NCBI GenBank assembly: GCA_964519535.1
Contig: CAZFIR010000018.1
Span: forward strand, 1-10,073
Origin: CAYWLI01 sp964519535
GTDB taxonomy: Bacteria > Desulfobacterota > B13-G15 > RBG-16-54-18
Reading direction: 5' to 3'
DNA length: 10,073 nt
Shown here: positions 1 through 7,179 of the stretch, one piece after another
How the letters are laid out: every line of letters starts with the position of its first letter
Numbering within the stretch: position 1 is the stretch's first letter
The notes under the pieces: model-generated
What the model was told of the DNA's origin: nothing
Databases searched by the model: none
What the model saw: only the letters and a program-made list of their open reading frames with translations
Made by a program: the position numbers and the translations under genes

Positions 1-40
1 CCTGGACTGGGCCCATGGTCGCATCAGTGGCAAAAAAGTT

Positions 41-73
41 GAATAAAGTGGGTATCGTTTATACAATGATACC
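41..73 (-). terminator. weak candidate terminator after the response regulator gene
   Basis: Just past the response regulator stop codon, GGTATC and GATACC (68-73 and 51-56) can pair across an 11-nt loop on the minus strand. T-rich sequence follows, but the only run of six Ts lies about 13 nt beyond the stem, so this is a poor intrinsic terminator. It is the only hairpin seen near the end of the seven-gene run, and the next gene is outside the window. Confidence 0.22.
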
Positions 74-83
74 TTGTAGTTTT

Positions 84-851
84 CTACATCTGCTTGAAGA
101 GATGGATATACTGCCTGCTGACCGCGAGCGATTCAGGTCGGCCTTTGAGCCTCACAATCCCCCTGCCGGTCACGGAACGGCTTACCTGAGCAATGCACTG
201 TACGTTGACAATCGTCCCCCGGTGAATGCGCCAGAACTGCTGGGGGTCCAGTTCATCAGCCAGTTCTTTGATAGGCTTCCTGATGAGTGATTCACCATCT
301 TTGGTTATCACGAGTGTGTATTTATCGCTGGCCTTGAAGTAGTATACCTCCTCCACGGGAATGAGCCGGATACCATCCCCCTTTTGGACTCGCACAAACT
401 GCAAATAAGCCGGTGCTTGCCTCTGTGGCAAGCTGGTCATCAATCGCTCCACAATTTCCGAGATCTCCAGCGGAGGCTTATGTGAGGATGTGATTTGCTC
501 TCTCAGTCGATTAACTGTCCTTTGCAGACGCTCGTGAGTTACCGGCTTCAAGAGATAGTCAATAGCTTCATGTTCGAAGGCCTCCACAGCATACTGGTCA
601 TAGGCGGTGACAAAGACAACCCAACATGCCCCGGCGATCTTTTGGGCCACTTCCATCCCGGAAAGGCCGGGCATCCGGATGTCGAGGAAGGCGATATCAG
701 GTCGGTATTGCTCTATCAGCTCCAGTGCCTCCTGACCGTTTCTGGCCTCGCCGCATATGATGAGATCGGGCCAGCAATCGGCGAGTTGAGATCTCAGGTG
801 TTTCCGTAATTGATCTTCATCATCGGCGACGATCGCCCTAATCTGGGGCAT
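84..851 (-). CDS. LytTR-family response regulator (LytR/AlgR type)
   Basis: This is a 255-residue two-component response regulator that should bind DNA when phosphorylated by the kinase encoded just upstream. The receiver domain spans about residues 1-120, with the acidic pair Asp10/Asp11, the phospho-acceptor Asp57 in FLDIRMPG, Thr82 and Lys102 (LLKP). A linker leads to a LytTR DNA-binding domain at about 148-253, recognisable from VEEVYYFKASDKYTLV, FWRIHRGTIVNV and the final VSRQYI. The reading frame is open a further 16 codons upstream, but the ATG at 849-851 is preferred. It has GAGG six bases before it, gives the normal receiver N-terminus (MPQIRAIVADDE), and overlaps the kinase gene by only 14 bp, which suggests translational coupling. 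Being last in the run, it probably controls the transporter genes ahead of it; that target is an inference. Confidence 0.93.
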   Translation of the reverse strand: MPQIRAIVADDEDQLRKHLRSQLADCWPDLIICGEARNGQEALELIEQYRPDIAFLDIRMPGLSGMEVAQKIAGACWVVFVTAYDQYAVEAFEHEAIDYLLKPVTHERLQRTVNRLREQITSSHKPPLEISEIVERLMTSLPQRQAPAYLQFVRVQKGDGIRLIPVEEVYYFKASDKYTLVITKDGESLIRKPIKELADELDPQQFWRIHRGTIVNVQCIAQVSRSVTGRGIVRLKGRPESLAVSRQYIHLFKQM

Positions 852-1884
852 ATGGCACCTCGATAATGGCCTTAAGACCGGAGGGCCGATTCTCTTCAAG
901 GATCAACTGCCCTCTGTCACCATACAGGGATTGAAGCCGTTCCCTGACGTTGGAGAGCCCAAAACCCCTCGTACCATCCTCGTGGAGTCCTGTTCCGGTA
1001 TCAGCAATCTCCAACCTGAGCACATCTCCATTTTTCCGTGCCCGTATATTTACTTCTCCTCCTTCAACCTTCGGTTCGATCCCATGCTTGATGGCATTTT
1101 CCACCAAAGGCTGAATCAACATGGGAGGGAAGGAGAGTTTCTTGATATTATCCGGCATCTCAATCCTGTAGCGCAGCCTATCCTCCATCCGGACCTTAAA
1201 GATGTTGAGATAGGCCTTGATCATCTCCATTTCCTGTCCAAGGGTGGTTGCCTCCGCACGTGTCTTGGCGAGGGAAGTGCGCAAATAGCGTGTGAGATCC
1301 ATCAGCATGGATTTTCCTTTGTGCAGGTCGGTGTCGAGCAGGCTGAGGATGTTGGACAGGGTGTTGAATAAGAAGTGGGGCTCGATCTGGGCCTGGAGCA
1401 GTCTCAGATTGGCCTCCAGGGCTTCTTTTTCACTGGAAAGACGTTTAATCCTTTCTTGCTGGATCACTTCTTCACTGGCTCTTAATCTAAATCTGGAGTA
1501 GAAAAAGTAACTGATAATACTGCTAAAGGTGATGGCAAGGGTAACGGTTTGAAGGAAACTCTTATCATGTTGTTTCAGAGCAATGGAAAAAATCTGCTGA
1601 AGGGCAAAAGAACCTATTTGTAGACCAATCAGGGTTCCACCGGCAATACCTATCATGACTGTGAAAACTACAGAGGTCGTTTTCTGTGGTTTGAATACCC
1701 AAAATAAAAAATGAATAATCGAGTAAATAGATACCCCGAAAGACTGAGACACAATTAAGACAATGACAAAGGACTTTGGGGTGATGCCCGTGAAGGTCAG
1801 GAACGCAGCGATCACTGCGGATATGATAATTGTATAGCCTAAGTCTCTCAGAACGTGTCTGGGAGTGATATGATGGGCATCCAC
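838..1884 (-). CDS. LytS-type membrane sensor histidine kinase (His_kinase family)
   Basis: This 348-residue kinase is the partner of the overlapping LytTR regulator. About four hydrophobic segments (roughly residues 16-34, 38-63, 71-100 and 110-130) form a compact membrane domain with no sizeable extracytoplasmic loop. A short coiled coil follows (135-165), then the His_kinase signature QIEPHFLFN with phospho-acceptor His170. The ATPase domain shows the N box LVENAIKHG (Asn263), the G1 box DTGTG (295-299) and the G2 box GFGLSNVRERL (307-317), so all catalytic elements are present. No PAS, GAF or 5TM-5TMR_LYT domain is evident, which suggests that the signal is sensed within or at the membrane. 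The start is GTG with a modest AGG ten bases upstream; later methionines would remove the first membrane helix. The gene begins 58 bp after the outer-membrane protein gene ends. Confidence 0.92.
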   Translation of the reverse strand: MDAHHITPRHVLRDLGYTIIISAVIAAFLTFTGITPKSFVIVLIVSQSFGVSIYSIIHFLFWVFKPQKTTSVVFTVMIGIAGGTLIGLQIGSFALQQIFSIALKQHDKSFLQTVTLAITFSSIISYFFYSRFRLRASEEVIQQERIKRLSSEKEALEANLRLLQAQIEPHFLFNTLSNILSLLDTDLHKGKSMLMDLTRYLRTSLAKTRAEATTLGQEMEMIKAYLNIFKVRMEDRLRYRIEMPDNIKKLSFPPMLIQPLVENAIKHGIEPKVEGGEVNIRARKNGDVLRLEIADTGTGLHEDGTRGFGLSNVRERLQSLYGDRGQLILEENRPSGLKAIIEVPYAPD

Positions 1885-1942
1885 GCTTAGGTTACCTGGT
1901 CCTTTCTGTCTTGCCTTTGGGGGCTAAAAGCCAGCACAACTT

Positions 1943-3298
1943 TTAAAAAGTATATTTTAAACCGATCATCCATTGATAGTCCATGAGACTCCCAAATTCT
2001 GAATTCTTCCTCCCCGCCATCACGGTACCAACAGAGAATAACTCCAGATGCCTGCCCAGATAGTATGTCACAAGTCCTGTACCTTGACCAGATCCGTCAT
2101 CCAGGTTCTGGATCCAGCGCACGGTAAGATCGATTTTGTTTTTGATATTTGTCTGAGTATATTGGACCATTGCATAATTCTTGCGTAAGAATCTTAATCC
2201 TGTATTGGCTGTTTGGCCGAGGGTCATTTGCGCTAATCCAGAGACCAAACCGCCAGAGGGGATCGCTTTCGCTGCCTTGTTTCTTAACCGGTAGTAGGTA
2301 TCAGCCTCAACATTGCCGTAGCCTGGGCTATGATAGGTGTATTCCATGGTCAAGGTTCCGCTCGTTCCGAACGTATAGGAGCCTCCGATTAAAACAACTG
2401 GTTTAATCGTAGAGTCATCTTCATGGAGTTTTATCATTGAGGCCCCAAAAAGGGAACTATCCTGCTGGGGATATAATGCTTCACTACCTTGTGTAATCAT
2501 CCCCTCACCATAGAGCAAGATGGCATCAGAAATCGTCCATCCTCCAAAAAATCCCAATGAAATCTTGGAACCTTCCCTGTAGGAAAGTATTGCTGAGGCA
2601 TAGTTTTCCCGGCCTGTATAGTCTAACTTTAAGGCATAGGTCTTTTCAAATGGAACGGGGCCAGTGATTTTGTTACGTCCTTCATCTGTGTTGGCGATGA
2701 AGGATATGGTCCAGGCACCTCCCGGGATCCAAACCACCCTGCCGAAATCCATGCCCGGCACTTCCAGGTAGGGGTTTCGGCGTCCATTATCCTGGAAAAA
2801 GGGATTGGAAGGAGAAAATAGATAAGAAGGCCCCCATTGCAGGTTTTCGCGGCCATAAGAGATGAATAGGTTTTGGAGCAGTCTTAATCTCGCCAACCAC
2901 TCATTGATGTACCAATCATCATCCCATTGGGATTCTCCCTTGCGAAGCCCTTCTTGCCAGAAACTATATTCAAGTCTCATTCTAGGTTTAACGCTTAGTT
3001 CTAAAGGATCGATGTTTAGACGCAGATCCGGTCGTATTTCCAGATCTGCCAAATAATGTGGCATTTGCAGAAAGTCGTTTCCAGGATTTTGGCTTGAATT
3101 GGCAGGTTCCTGGATAATACCATAGGTCAAAATCCGCAAATCAAACGAAACGTGCTCGGCCAATGTCTTCTTGATCCAGGCAAGGCTTGTAGAATTATCC
3201 TCATTAGCCATTCCTGTCTCTGGCAACCATCCTAAGCCAGCCATTAATAAAACAACGACGCTGAAAAAGCGTTTCGTCCTTCTAAGGCATGTACTCAT
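1943..3298 (-). CDS. predicted outer-membrane beta-barrel protein
   Basis: This 451-residue protein has a basic N-terminus, a hydrophobic core (about 11-26) and a likely signal peptidase I site after ETGMA (residue 31). The mature part is rich in alternating, aromatic-bounded strands typical of barrels (for example LTMEYTYHSPGYG) and ends in WMIGLKYTF, the terminal-Phe pattern recognised by the BAM machinery. The stretch YGRENLQWGP (148-157), followed by SPSNPF and GMDFGRVVW, resembles motifs in DUF1302/Wzi-like porin-type barrels; that relationship is recalled, not searched. In this gene order it would be the outer-membrane endpoint of the exporter. The ribosome-binding site is weak and the start lies 12 bp after the LolA-like stop, so translation may depend on coupling. 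It could instead be a structural or channel protein unrelated to export. Confidence 0.8.
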   Translation of the reverse strand: MSTCLRRTKRFFSVVVLLMAGLGWLPETGMANEDNSTSLAWIKKTLAEHVSFDLRILTYGIIQEPANSSQNPGNDFLQMPHYLADLEIRPDLRLNIDPLELSVKPRMRLEYSFWQEGLRKGESQWDDDWYINEWLARLRLLQNLFISYGRENLQWGPSYLFSPSNPFFQDNGRRNPYLEVPGMDFGRVVWIPGGAWTISFIANTDEGRNKITGPVPFEKTYALKLDYTGRENYASAILSYREGSKISLGFFGGWTISDAILLYGEGMITQGSEALYPQQDSSLFGASMIKLHEDDSTIKPVVLIGGSYTFGTSGTLTMEYTYHSPGYGNVEADTYYRLRNKAAKAIPSGGLVSGLAQMTLGQTANTGLRFLRKNYAMVQYTQTNIKNKIDLTVRWIQNLDDGSGQGTGLVTYYLGRHLELFSVGTVMAGRKNSEFGSLMDYQWMIGLKYTF

Positions 3299-3309
3299 CG
3301 TGAAAGGTA

Positions 3310-4077
3310 CTATCTTAACAGCAGGTTCAGGTTGAACATGGAATCCGGGATGTTCTTGAAAGATACCTTGCGAAAAATCATCGTCGTCACGTCCTCTTTC
3401 ATAACTGCACTCGTGATTATCATTTTGGAAATAAACGGCCTCGGCACCCCCTCCACGGTGATGCTGTTCTCGTATGCAAACGTGGCCGTCTTAAACATCT
3501 TTCCTGAGACCGTGTAGAATTCCGCCTTGACCCCGACGAGCCGCTCCTTCGATATCCAGTATTTGATGCGGTCATAGGTTACCTTCTTGTCCACTGCGTT
3601 CAAGTCGAAGAGATGACAGGCCTCTCCGTTGATTGTATCATCGGCTGCGTGGACGATTCTGTAGTCACCCGCGTAGTTCGTCGATGCAATGTCGCCATTG
3701 GCTGCGCCGCCTATTAGTTTCTGCCTCGGCGAAATGGGGACGGCCTTGGAAAGGCTCGGTTTCGCGAACCACATGTTCCGGTCTATCATCAACATCTTCT
3801 GACCCTTCACATTGGGAGGAGCTAGGAATTCCGCAAGGGAATTGAAGCTCCGGGCGCTCACTCTGATGATTCTATTCTGCTCCCTGCCCCCTTCGATAGA
3901 TTTAATTTCTATCTCCCACTCGACTCCTTCCGTGTTGCCCCGCGCTTCGTCGGCCTTTCTGAGGATCTCTTCCGGGCTCATGGCAGCATGAAGCGAGGGG
4001 AGAAAAAATCCCAGACAAGAAACAAGAGTACAAAATAAAAGAATCAAATCTCGTTTTTTATGGTGGCGGTTCATCAT
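3310..4077 (-). CDS. LolA-like outer membrane lipoprotein-sorting family protein
   Basis: This 255-residue exported protein resembles the 'outer membrane lipoprotein-sorting protein' family, a LolA/LolB-like half-barrel fold expected to carry a hydrophobic ligand across the periplasm. Family-like features are the N-terminal MSPEEILRKADEARG, the central LAEFLAPPNVKGQKMLMID and W-F-A-K-P strand, a YAGDYRIV segment, and the C-terminal VSFKNIPDSMFNLNLL ending. The signal peptide has a basic stretch (HHKKRD), a hydrophobic core at 11-29 and a plausible cleavage after SLHA. LVSC at 18-21 also fits a lipobox, so membrane anchoring cannot be excluded. The frame is open 40 codons further upstream inside the permease gene, but the tandem ATGs at 4072-4077 with an excellent AAGGAGG mark the true start. 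The next gene, the outer-membrane barrel, is 11 bp away. Confidence 0.85.
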   Translation of the reverse strand: MMNRHHKKRDLILLFCTLVSCLGFFLPSLHAAMSPEEILRKADEARGNTEGVEWEIEIKSIEGGREQNRIIRVSARSFNSLAEFLAPPNVKGQKMLMIDRNMWFAKPSLSKAVPISPRQKLIGGAANGDIASTNYAGDYRIVHAADDTINGEACHLFDLNAVDKKVTYDRIKYWISKERLVGVKAEFYTVSGKMFKTATFAYENSITVEGVPRPFISKMIITSAVMKEDVTTMIFRKVSFKNIPDSMFNLNLLLR

Positions 4078-4083
4078 TATCTT

Positions 4084-4090
4084 CCTCCTT
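4084..4090 (-). promoter_or_regulatory. strong ribosome-binding site of the LolA-like gene
   Basis: AAGGAGG on the minus strand sits six bases before the first and nine before the second of two tandem ATG codons. It decides the start of the LolA-like gene against the longer open frame that runs back into the permease coding region. Confidence 0.8.
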
Positions 4091-4103
4091 CTATCATTCG
4101 TCT

Positions 4104-5342
4104 TTACACGTGCCCCAGGGCATTGACTATGTTCTGTCTGGCTGCCCGTCTCGCCGGAATAATGGCGGCAATCAGAGAAAGTACAATTAAACAGCACATC
4201 AGCACCAACAGCGTTTTAGGTACGAAGCCCACAATCAATGGTACTGGTGTGGAAACACCGGGAGGCGTATAGGTTGGTGAAAGGGTCTTAATTACAGCCC
4301 AGACGCTTGTATGCAGGACGATGCCTATGAGGCTGCCGAAGGCGCCGAGGAGCCCGCCTTCCATTGCAAAGAGCACGGATACGCCTCTTCGCTTGAGTCC
4401 GAGTGCCCTCAAGGTTCCGATCTCCCGTGTCCTTTCCAGGACCGCCATGCCCATGGTATTGACAGTGCTCATTACTACGATGACCAAGACGATGCAGAAG
4501 ATAAAGAGTAACATCATATCCATCATCCCTCTTACCTTGGAATAGAACAGGGAGAGTTCGTTCCAGGTCTTTATCTCGCAGGCAATACCTGCGTGGCCGA
4601 GCGTACTCAGCAGTCGGCTCCGCATGGGCTCGGTTTTTGCCGTATCATCCAGGAGGACCACGATCTTCTCCGCCTTCTCCGTATCAAGAAGTGACTGGGC
4701 AAAGGCGTAGGGGAAACGCATGTATTTATCGTTGGTGGCGTCTGAGCCGGTATCATATACGCCTGAGACCTGTATATCCATGGCATTCATCTGGCCGCTC
4801 ATCGTAGGGGCCATGACAACCCCGTCTTTACCCGGTGCAAGATTGAGAAATTTGGCCAGATCCTGGGCCATCTCCACGCCATAAGTCTTCTTTTCGTTCA
4901 AACCCTCGCCTTGAATGGGCCTGAAGGCATTCCAGGCCCCTTTGATGGTTCTGTCGTCCTGCGGAACCACCCCCTGGGCTATAAAGATGGTAGAGACGAC
5001 GCCGTTTGAGACGAGGCCGGAAAGGGTGATCTGGGGTGTGGCGAGAATAACCTGGGGCTCCCCCATGACGAGCTTCATGATCTTCTCGGTCTCCGCTTTT
5101 GAAAACATATAGCGATCAGGATCGAGCTTCCCCTTCTCGAGCCAACCGGCCTTGAAGATGGTCAGATGGCCGAGGCCCTCGCCGCGAATAGCCATTGTCT
5201 TCAACCCCCAATACATGTGGCTTACGTACCCTTGAAAGAGGCTAATCGCTGCAAAGCCCACGCCTATGGCAAGAAGCGTCACCAAAGAACGCCGCTTGTT
5301 CCTTAAGATATTGCGCACTGCCAGTTTCATCCATTTTTTCAT
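4104..5342 (-). CDS. ABC transporter permease, FtsX/LolC/MacB fold
   Basis: This 412-residue inner-membrane permease is the partner of the overlapping ATPase. It starts with the typical amphipathic stretch (LAVRNILRNKRRS), then TM1 (about 20-42) and a large periplasmic domain (about 43-272). TM2 (275-297), the cytoplasmic coupling region ERTREIGTLRALGLKRRG (303-320), TM3 (324-350) and TM4 (377-396) follow, and it ends in a basic PARRAARQNIVNALGHV tail. This is the FtsX/MacB_PCD arrangement used by LolC/E, MacB and related mechanotransmission exporters, which move substrate out of the outer leaflet or periplasm without a channel through the membrane. Only one permease is encoded here, so a homodimer is expected where LolCDE uses two different subunits. 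GGAGG precedes the ATG, and the start overlaps the ATPase stop as ATGA. Confidence 0.9.
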   Translation of the reverse strand: MKKWMKLAVRNILRNKRRSLVTLLAIGVGFAAISLFQGYVSHMYWGLKTMAIRGEGLGHLTIFKAGWLEKGKLDPDRYMFSKAETEKIMKLVMGEPQVILATPQITLSGLVSNGVVSTIFIAQGVVPQDDRTIKGAWNAFRPIQGEGLNEKKTYGVEMAQDLAKFLNLAPGKDGVVMAPTMSGQMNAMDIQVSGVYDTGSDATNDKYMRFPYAFAQSLLDTEKAEKIVVLLDDTAKTEPMRSRLLSTLGHAGIACEIKTWNELSLFYSKVRGMMDMMLLFIFCIVLVIVVMSTVNTMGMAVLERTREIGTLRALGLKRRGVSVLFAMEGGLLGAFGSLIGIVLHTSVWAVIKTLSPTYTPPGVSTPVPLIVGFVPKTLLVLMCCLIVLSLIAAIIPARRAARQNIVNALGHV

Positions 5343-6025
5343 CGCTTCATACCTCCGTCGACAATCCTCCCGTCCTCCAGTCGCACGAGCCGTTTGACCT
5401 CACCCAGAAGCCGCTGATCGTGGGTGGAAAAGATGAAGGTGATCTGGTCTTTCTCGTTCAATTCGCGCATGATGGCGATGATCATGCGCGCGGTCTCCGA
5501 ATCAAGATTGGCCGTGGGCTCATCGGCGATGACCAGGGAGGGATCGTTTACCAGGGCCCTCGCAATGGCCACCCGCTGCTGCTGGCCGCCGGACATCTTT
5601 GCGGGGCGGTGATGGGCAAGTTCGGAGATGCTGACTTCCTCCAACAGGTTCAGGGCTTTTGTCTTCGCTTCCCTGAAAGAGGCGCCTTTGATCTGGAGAG
5701 GGAGCATCACATTCTCTAGGGCAGAGAGCACTGGAACCATGTTGAACCCTTGAAATATGAAGCCGATGGTTTCATTGCGAAGTTCGCTCCTCCGGTTGTC
5801 CGACAATGAACGAACATCCTTGCCGGCAACCATGAGCTTGCCCTTCGTCGGCTCATCAATGGCGCCGATGAGATTGAGAAGAGTCGTCTTGCCGGAGCCG
5901 GAAGGCCCCCATATACCAATAAACTCTCCCTTATCAATCTGCAGGTCGATCCCCTGGAGGGCATGCACTACCGTTTCACCCAAGAAGTAGTCTTTTTTTA
6001 TGTTTCGCATTTCGATGAGAGCCAT
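5339..6025 (-). CDS. ABC transporter ATP-binding protein, LolD/MacB-type
   Basis: This 228-residue cytoplasmic ATPase should power the FtsX-fold permease encoded next to it. All nucleotide-binding motifs are intact: Walker A GPSGSGKTT (40-48), Q-loop FQG (Gln92), signature MSGGQQQR (144-151, Met replacing the usual Leu), Walker B LVIADEP with catalytic Glu169, D-loop NLDS and switch His202 in STHD. Its length and the N-terminal KDYFLGETVVHALQGIDL pattern match the LolD/MacB/FtsE clade. AAGGAGAA lies five bases before the ATG. The start is one base after the TPR gene's stop, and the end overlaps the permease by 4 bp, so all three are almost certainly co-translated. The family assignment is firm; whether the cargo is lipoprotein, lipid or something else is not shown. 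Confidence 0.95.
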   Translation of the reverse strand: MALIEMRNIKKDYFLGETVVHALQGIDLQIDKGEFIGIWGPSGSGKTTLLNLIGAIDEPTKGKLMVAGKDVRSLSDNRRSELRNETIGFIFQGFNMVPVLSALENVMLPLQIKGASFREAKTKALNLLEEVSISELAHHRPAKMSGGQQQRVAIARALVNDPSLVIADEPTANLDSETARMIIAIMRELNEKDQITFIFSTHDQRLLGEVKRLVRLEDGRIVDGGMKR

Positions 6026-6026
6026 A

Positions 6027-6698
6027 TCAGTTCTCCTTTGGAATGGCGGCGGCCATGGCTTCGTACTTCCGCGCCTTTGCCGCGTCGCCGTCTTCTTTGT
6101 AGAGGGCTGCGAGATCCCGATACACGGATGCCTTCAACGAGGCGGAGATGTTGAGCTTTTTCTCAAAAAGGCCTTCCAGATACTCGAAGTCTTCGTTTGC
6201 GACAGGCCGCCTGTTAAGAAACTTGGGAAGGCTCTTGGAGTTATTTGCCCGGATCAATCTGACGGAGATATTGTCAGGGTCCATCCGGACGGCCTTATCC
6301 ATACATTCAATCCCTTTATTCATATAAGATGACTTGCTCATTGGATCCCTGGCATCCTTAGCCAGCATGGTATAGGCGCTACCAAGATAACAAAGCACCA
6401 CATAATCGTCAAATTTCTTCTGATTGGCTTGTTCAAGATACTGGACCGCCTTTTTTGCATAGGCCTTGGAATCCTTGAGGGCCATGCTATGATAGACGAT
6501 GCCGAGACCTTGGAGGGCTTCATAGTCAGAGGGGTCTTGATCAAGACGCTGCTGCAATTGAGCTGCTTGCACTAATAATGCTTTGAGGTCCATGTTCTCA
6601 GGCCTTTCCTCGGCATGGACCTGCGATGCAAATAACAAGAAAACCAGGCTCAACACCCCATACAAACCAAGGAATGAGCTACGAAAAACACGATTCAT
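6027..6698 (-). CDS. secreted TPR-repeat protein
   Basis: This 223-residue protein has a clear signal peptide (hydrophobic core about 9-25, likely cleavage after QVHA at residue 29) and a mature part built of helical tetratricopeptide-type repeats. Repeat-like helix pairs are visible at about 57-90 (YEALQGLGIVYHSMA), 97-140 (YVVLCYLGSAYTMLA) and 187-220 (LKASVYRDLAALYKEDGD). It therefore probably acts as a periplasmic protein-protein adaptor. It directly precedes the ATPase gene with one base between them, so it is likely a dedicated accessory of the exporter. No enzymatic motif is apparent. AAAGGAG precedes the ATG at good spacing. This ribosome-binding site lies inside a small CCTTT/AAAGG inverted repeat that might reduce initiation. 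Confidence 0.85.
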   Translation of the reverse strand: MNRVFRSSFLGLYGVLSLVFLLFASQVHAEERPENMDLKALLVQAAQLQQRLDQDPSDYEALQGLGIVYHSMALKDSKAYAKKAVQYLEQANQKKFDDYVVLCYLGSAYTMLAKDARDPMSKSSYMNKGIECMDKAVRMDPDNISVRLIRANNSKSLPKFLNRRPVANEDFEYLEGLFEKKLNISASLKASVYRDLAALYKEDGDAAKARKYEAMAAAIPKEN

Positions 6699-6747
6699 GA
6701 TATTGCTCCTTTCTAAAGGTTTTGAGATTATCTTATATGACGAATCA

Positions 6748-7179
6748 TCACTTTACTACTCGGTTGATTTTCTTTTTGCGAAATCCTCGTGCGCCCTTGT
6801 AACCAAATACAATGATCGGAATTTGAATAACAGACCAAACAATAGGACCGAATATTTTTGACTCAAACCCAGGAGGCCTGCAAATCAGCATATAAATACT
6901 ATGGATTAACAACAGGCTTAATGTCACTATCCCCAAAACCATTGTAGTTAGGAAACCCCATCTGTACTCTCGAGCACATATAGGAATTAAAGCTAAAGCA
7001 ATTATGGGCAAAATTGTATGACGATATCCACCTAGTGTGAGCATATAACTTATGTTATCGAATCCTGCTCCAAACTTGAATCCGAAATCAAGCCCCATAA
7101 AAATACACAAAACACTGATCACCAATCCGATGATGACGCCCATCGTGCTATTCCTTATTCTGGTTCTGTTGCTCATCAT
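6748..7179 (-). CDS. small four-helix integral membrane protein, function unknown
   Basis: I do not recognise this 143-residue protein. Four hydrophobic segments are visible (about 13-31, 54-69, 76-99 and 110-127), with short loops including GGYRHTILP, CAREYRWG and ICRPPGFESKIFGP, and a strongly basic tail (KGARGFRKKKINR) that should lie in the cytoplasm. A very good AAAGGAGGT stands eight bases before tandem ATG codons, which supports it as a genuine gene. It is noticeably more AT-rich than the genes to the left. Its stop is 49 bp before the TPR gene, so co-transcription with the exporter genes is likely but not proven. It could be an accessory subunit of the exporter or an unrelated membrane protein. 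Confidence 0.7.
   Translation of the reverse strand: MMSNRTRIRNSTMGVIIGLVISVLCIFMGLDFGFKFGAGFDNISYMLTLGGYRHTILPIIALALIPICAREYRWGFLTTMVLGIVTLSLLLIHSIYMLICRPPGFESKIFGPIVWSVIQIPIIVFGYKGARGFRKKKINRVVK

Noticed and set aside
15..290. Plus-strand open frame of 91 codons opposite the response regulator
   Set aside because: Most of it is antisense to the LytTR domain coding sequence, whose motifs are unambiguous on the minus strand.
1913..1942. GGCT-TTT-AGCC hairpin between the barrel gene and the kinase gene as a terminator
   Set aside because: The stem is only 4 bp and no T run follows. The 58-bp gap is more consistent with continued transcription into the kinase gene.
4078..4197. Longer N-terminus for the LolA-like protein (start at 4197)
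   Set aside because: It would overlap the permease by 94 bp and add a non-signal-like leader ahead of an obvious signal peptide that has its own strong ribosome-binding site.
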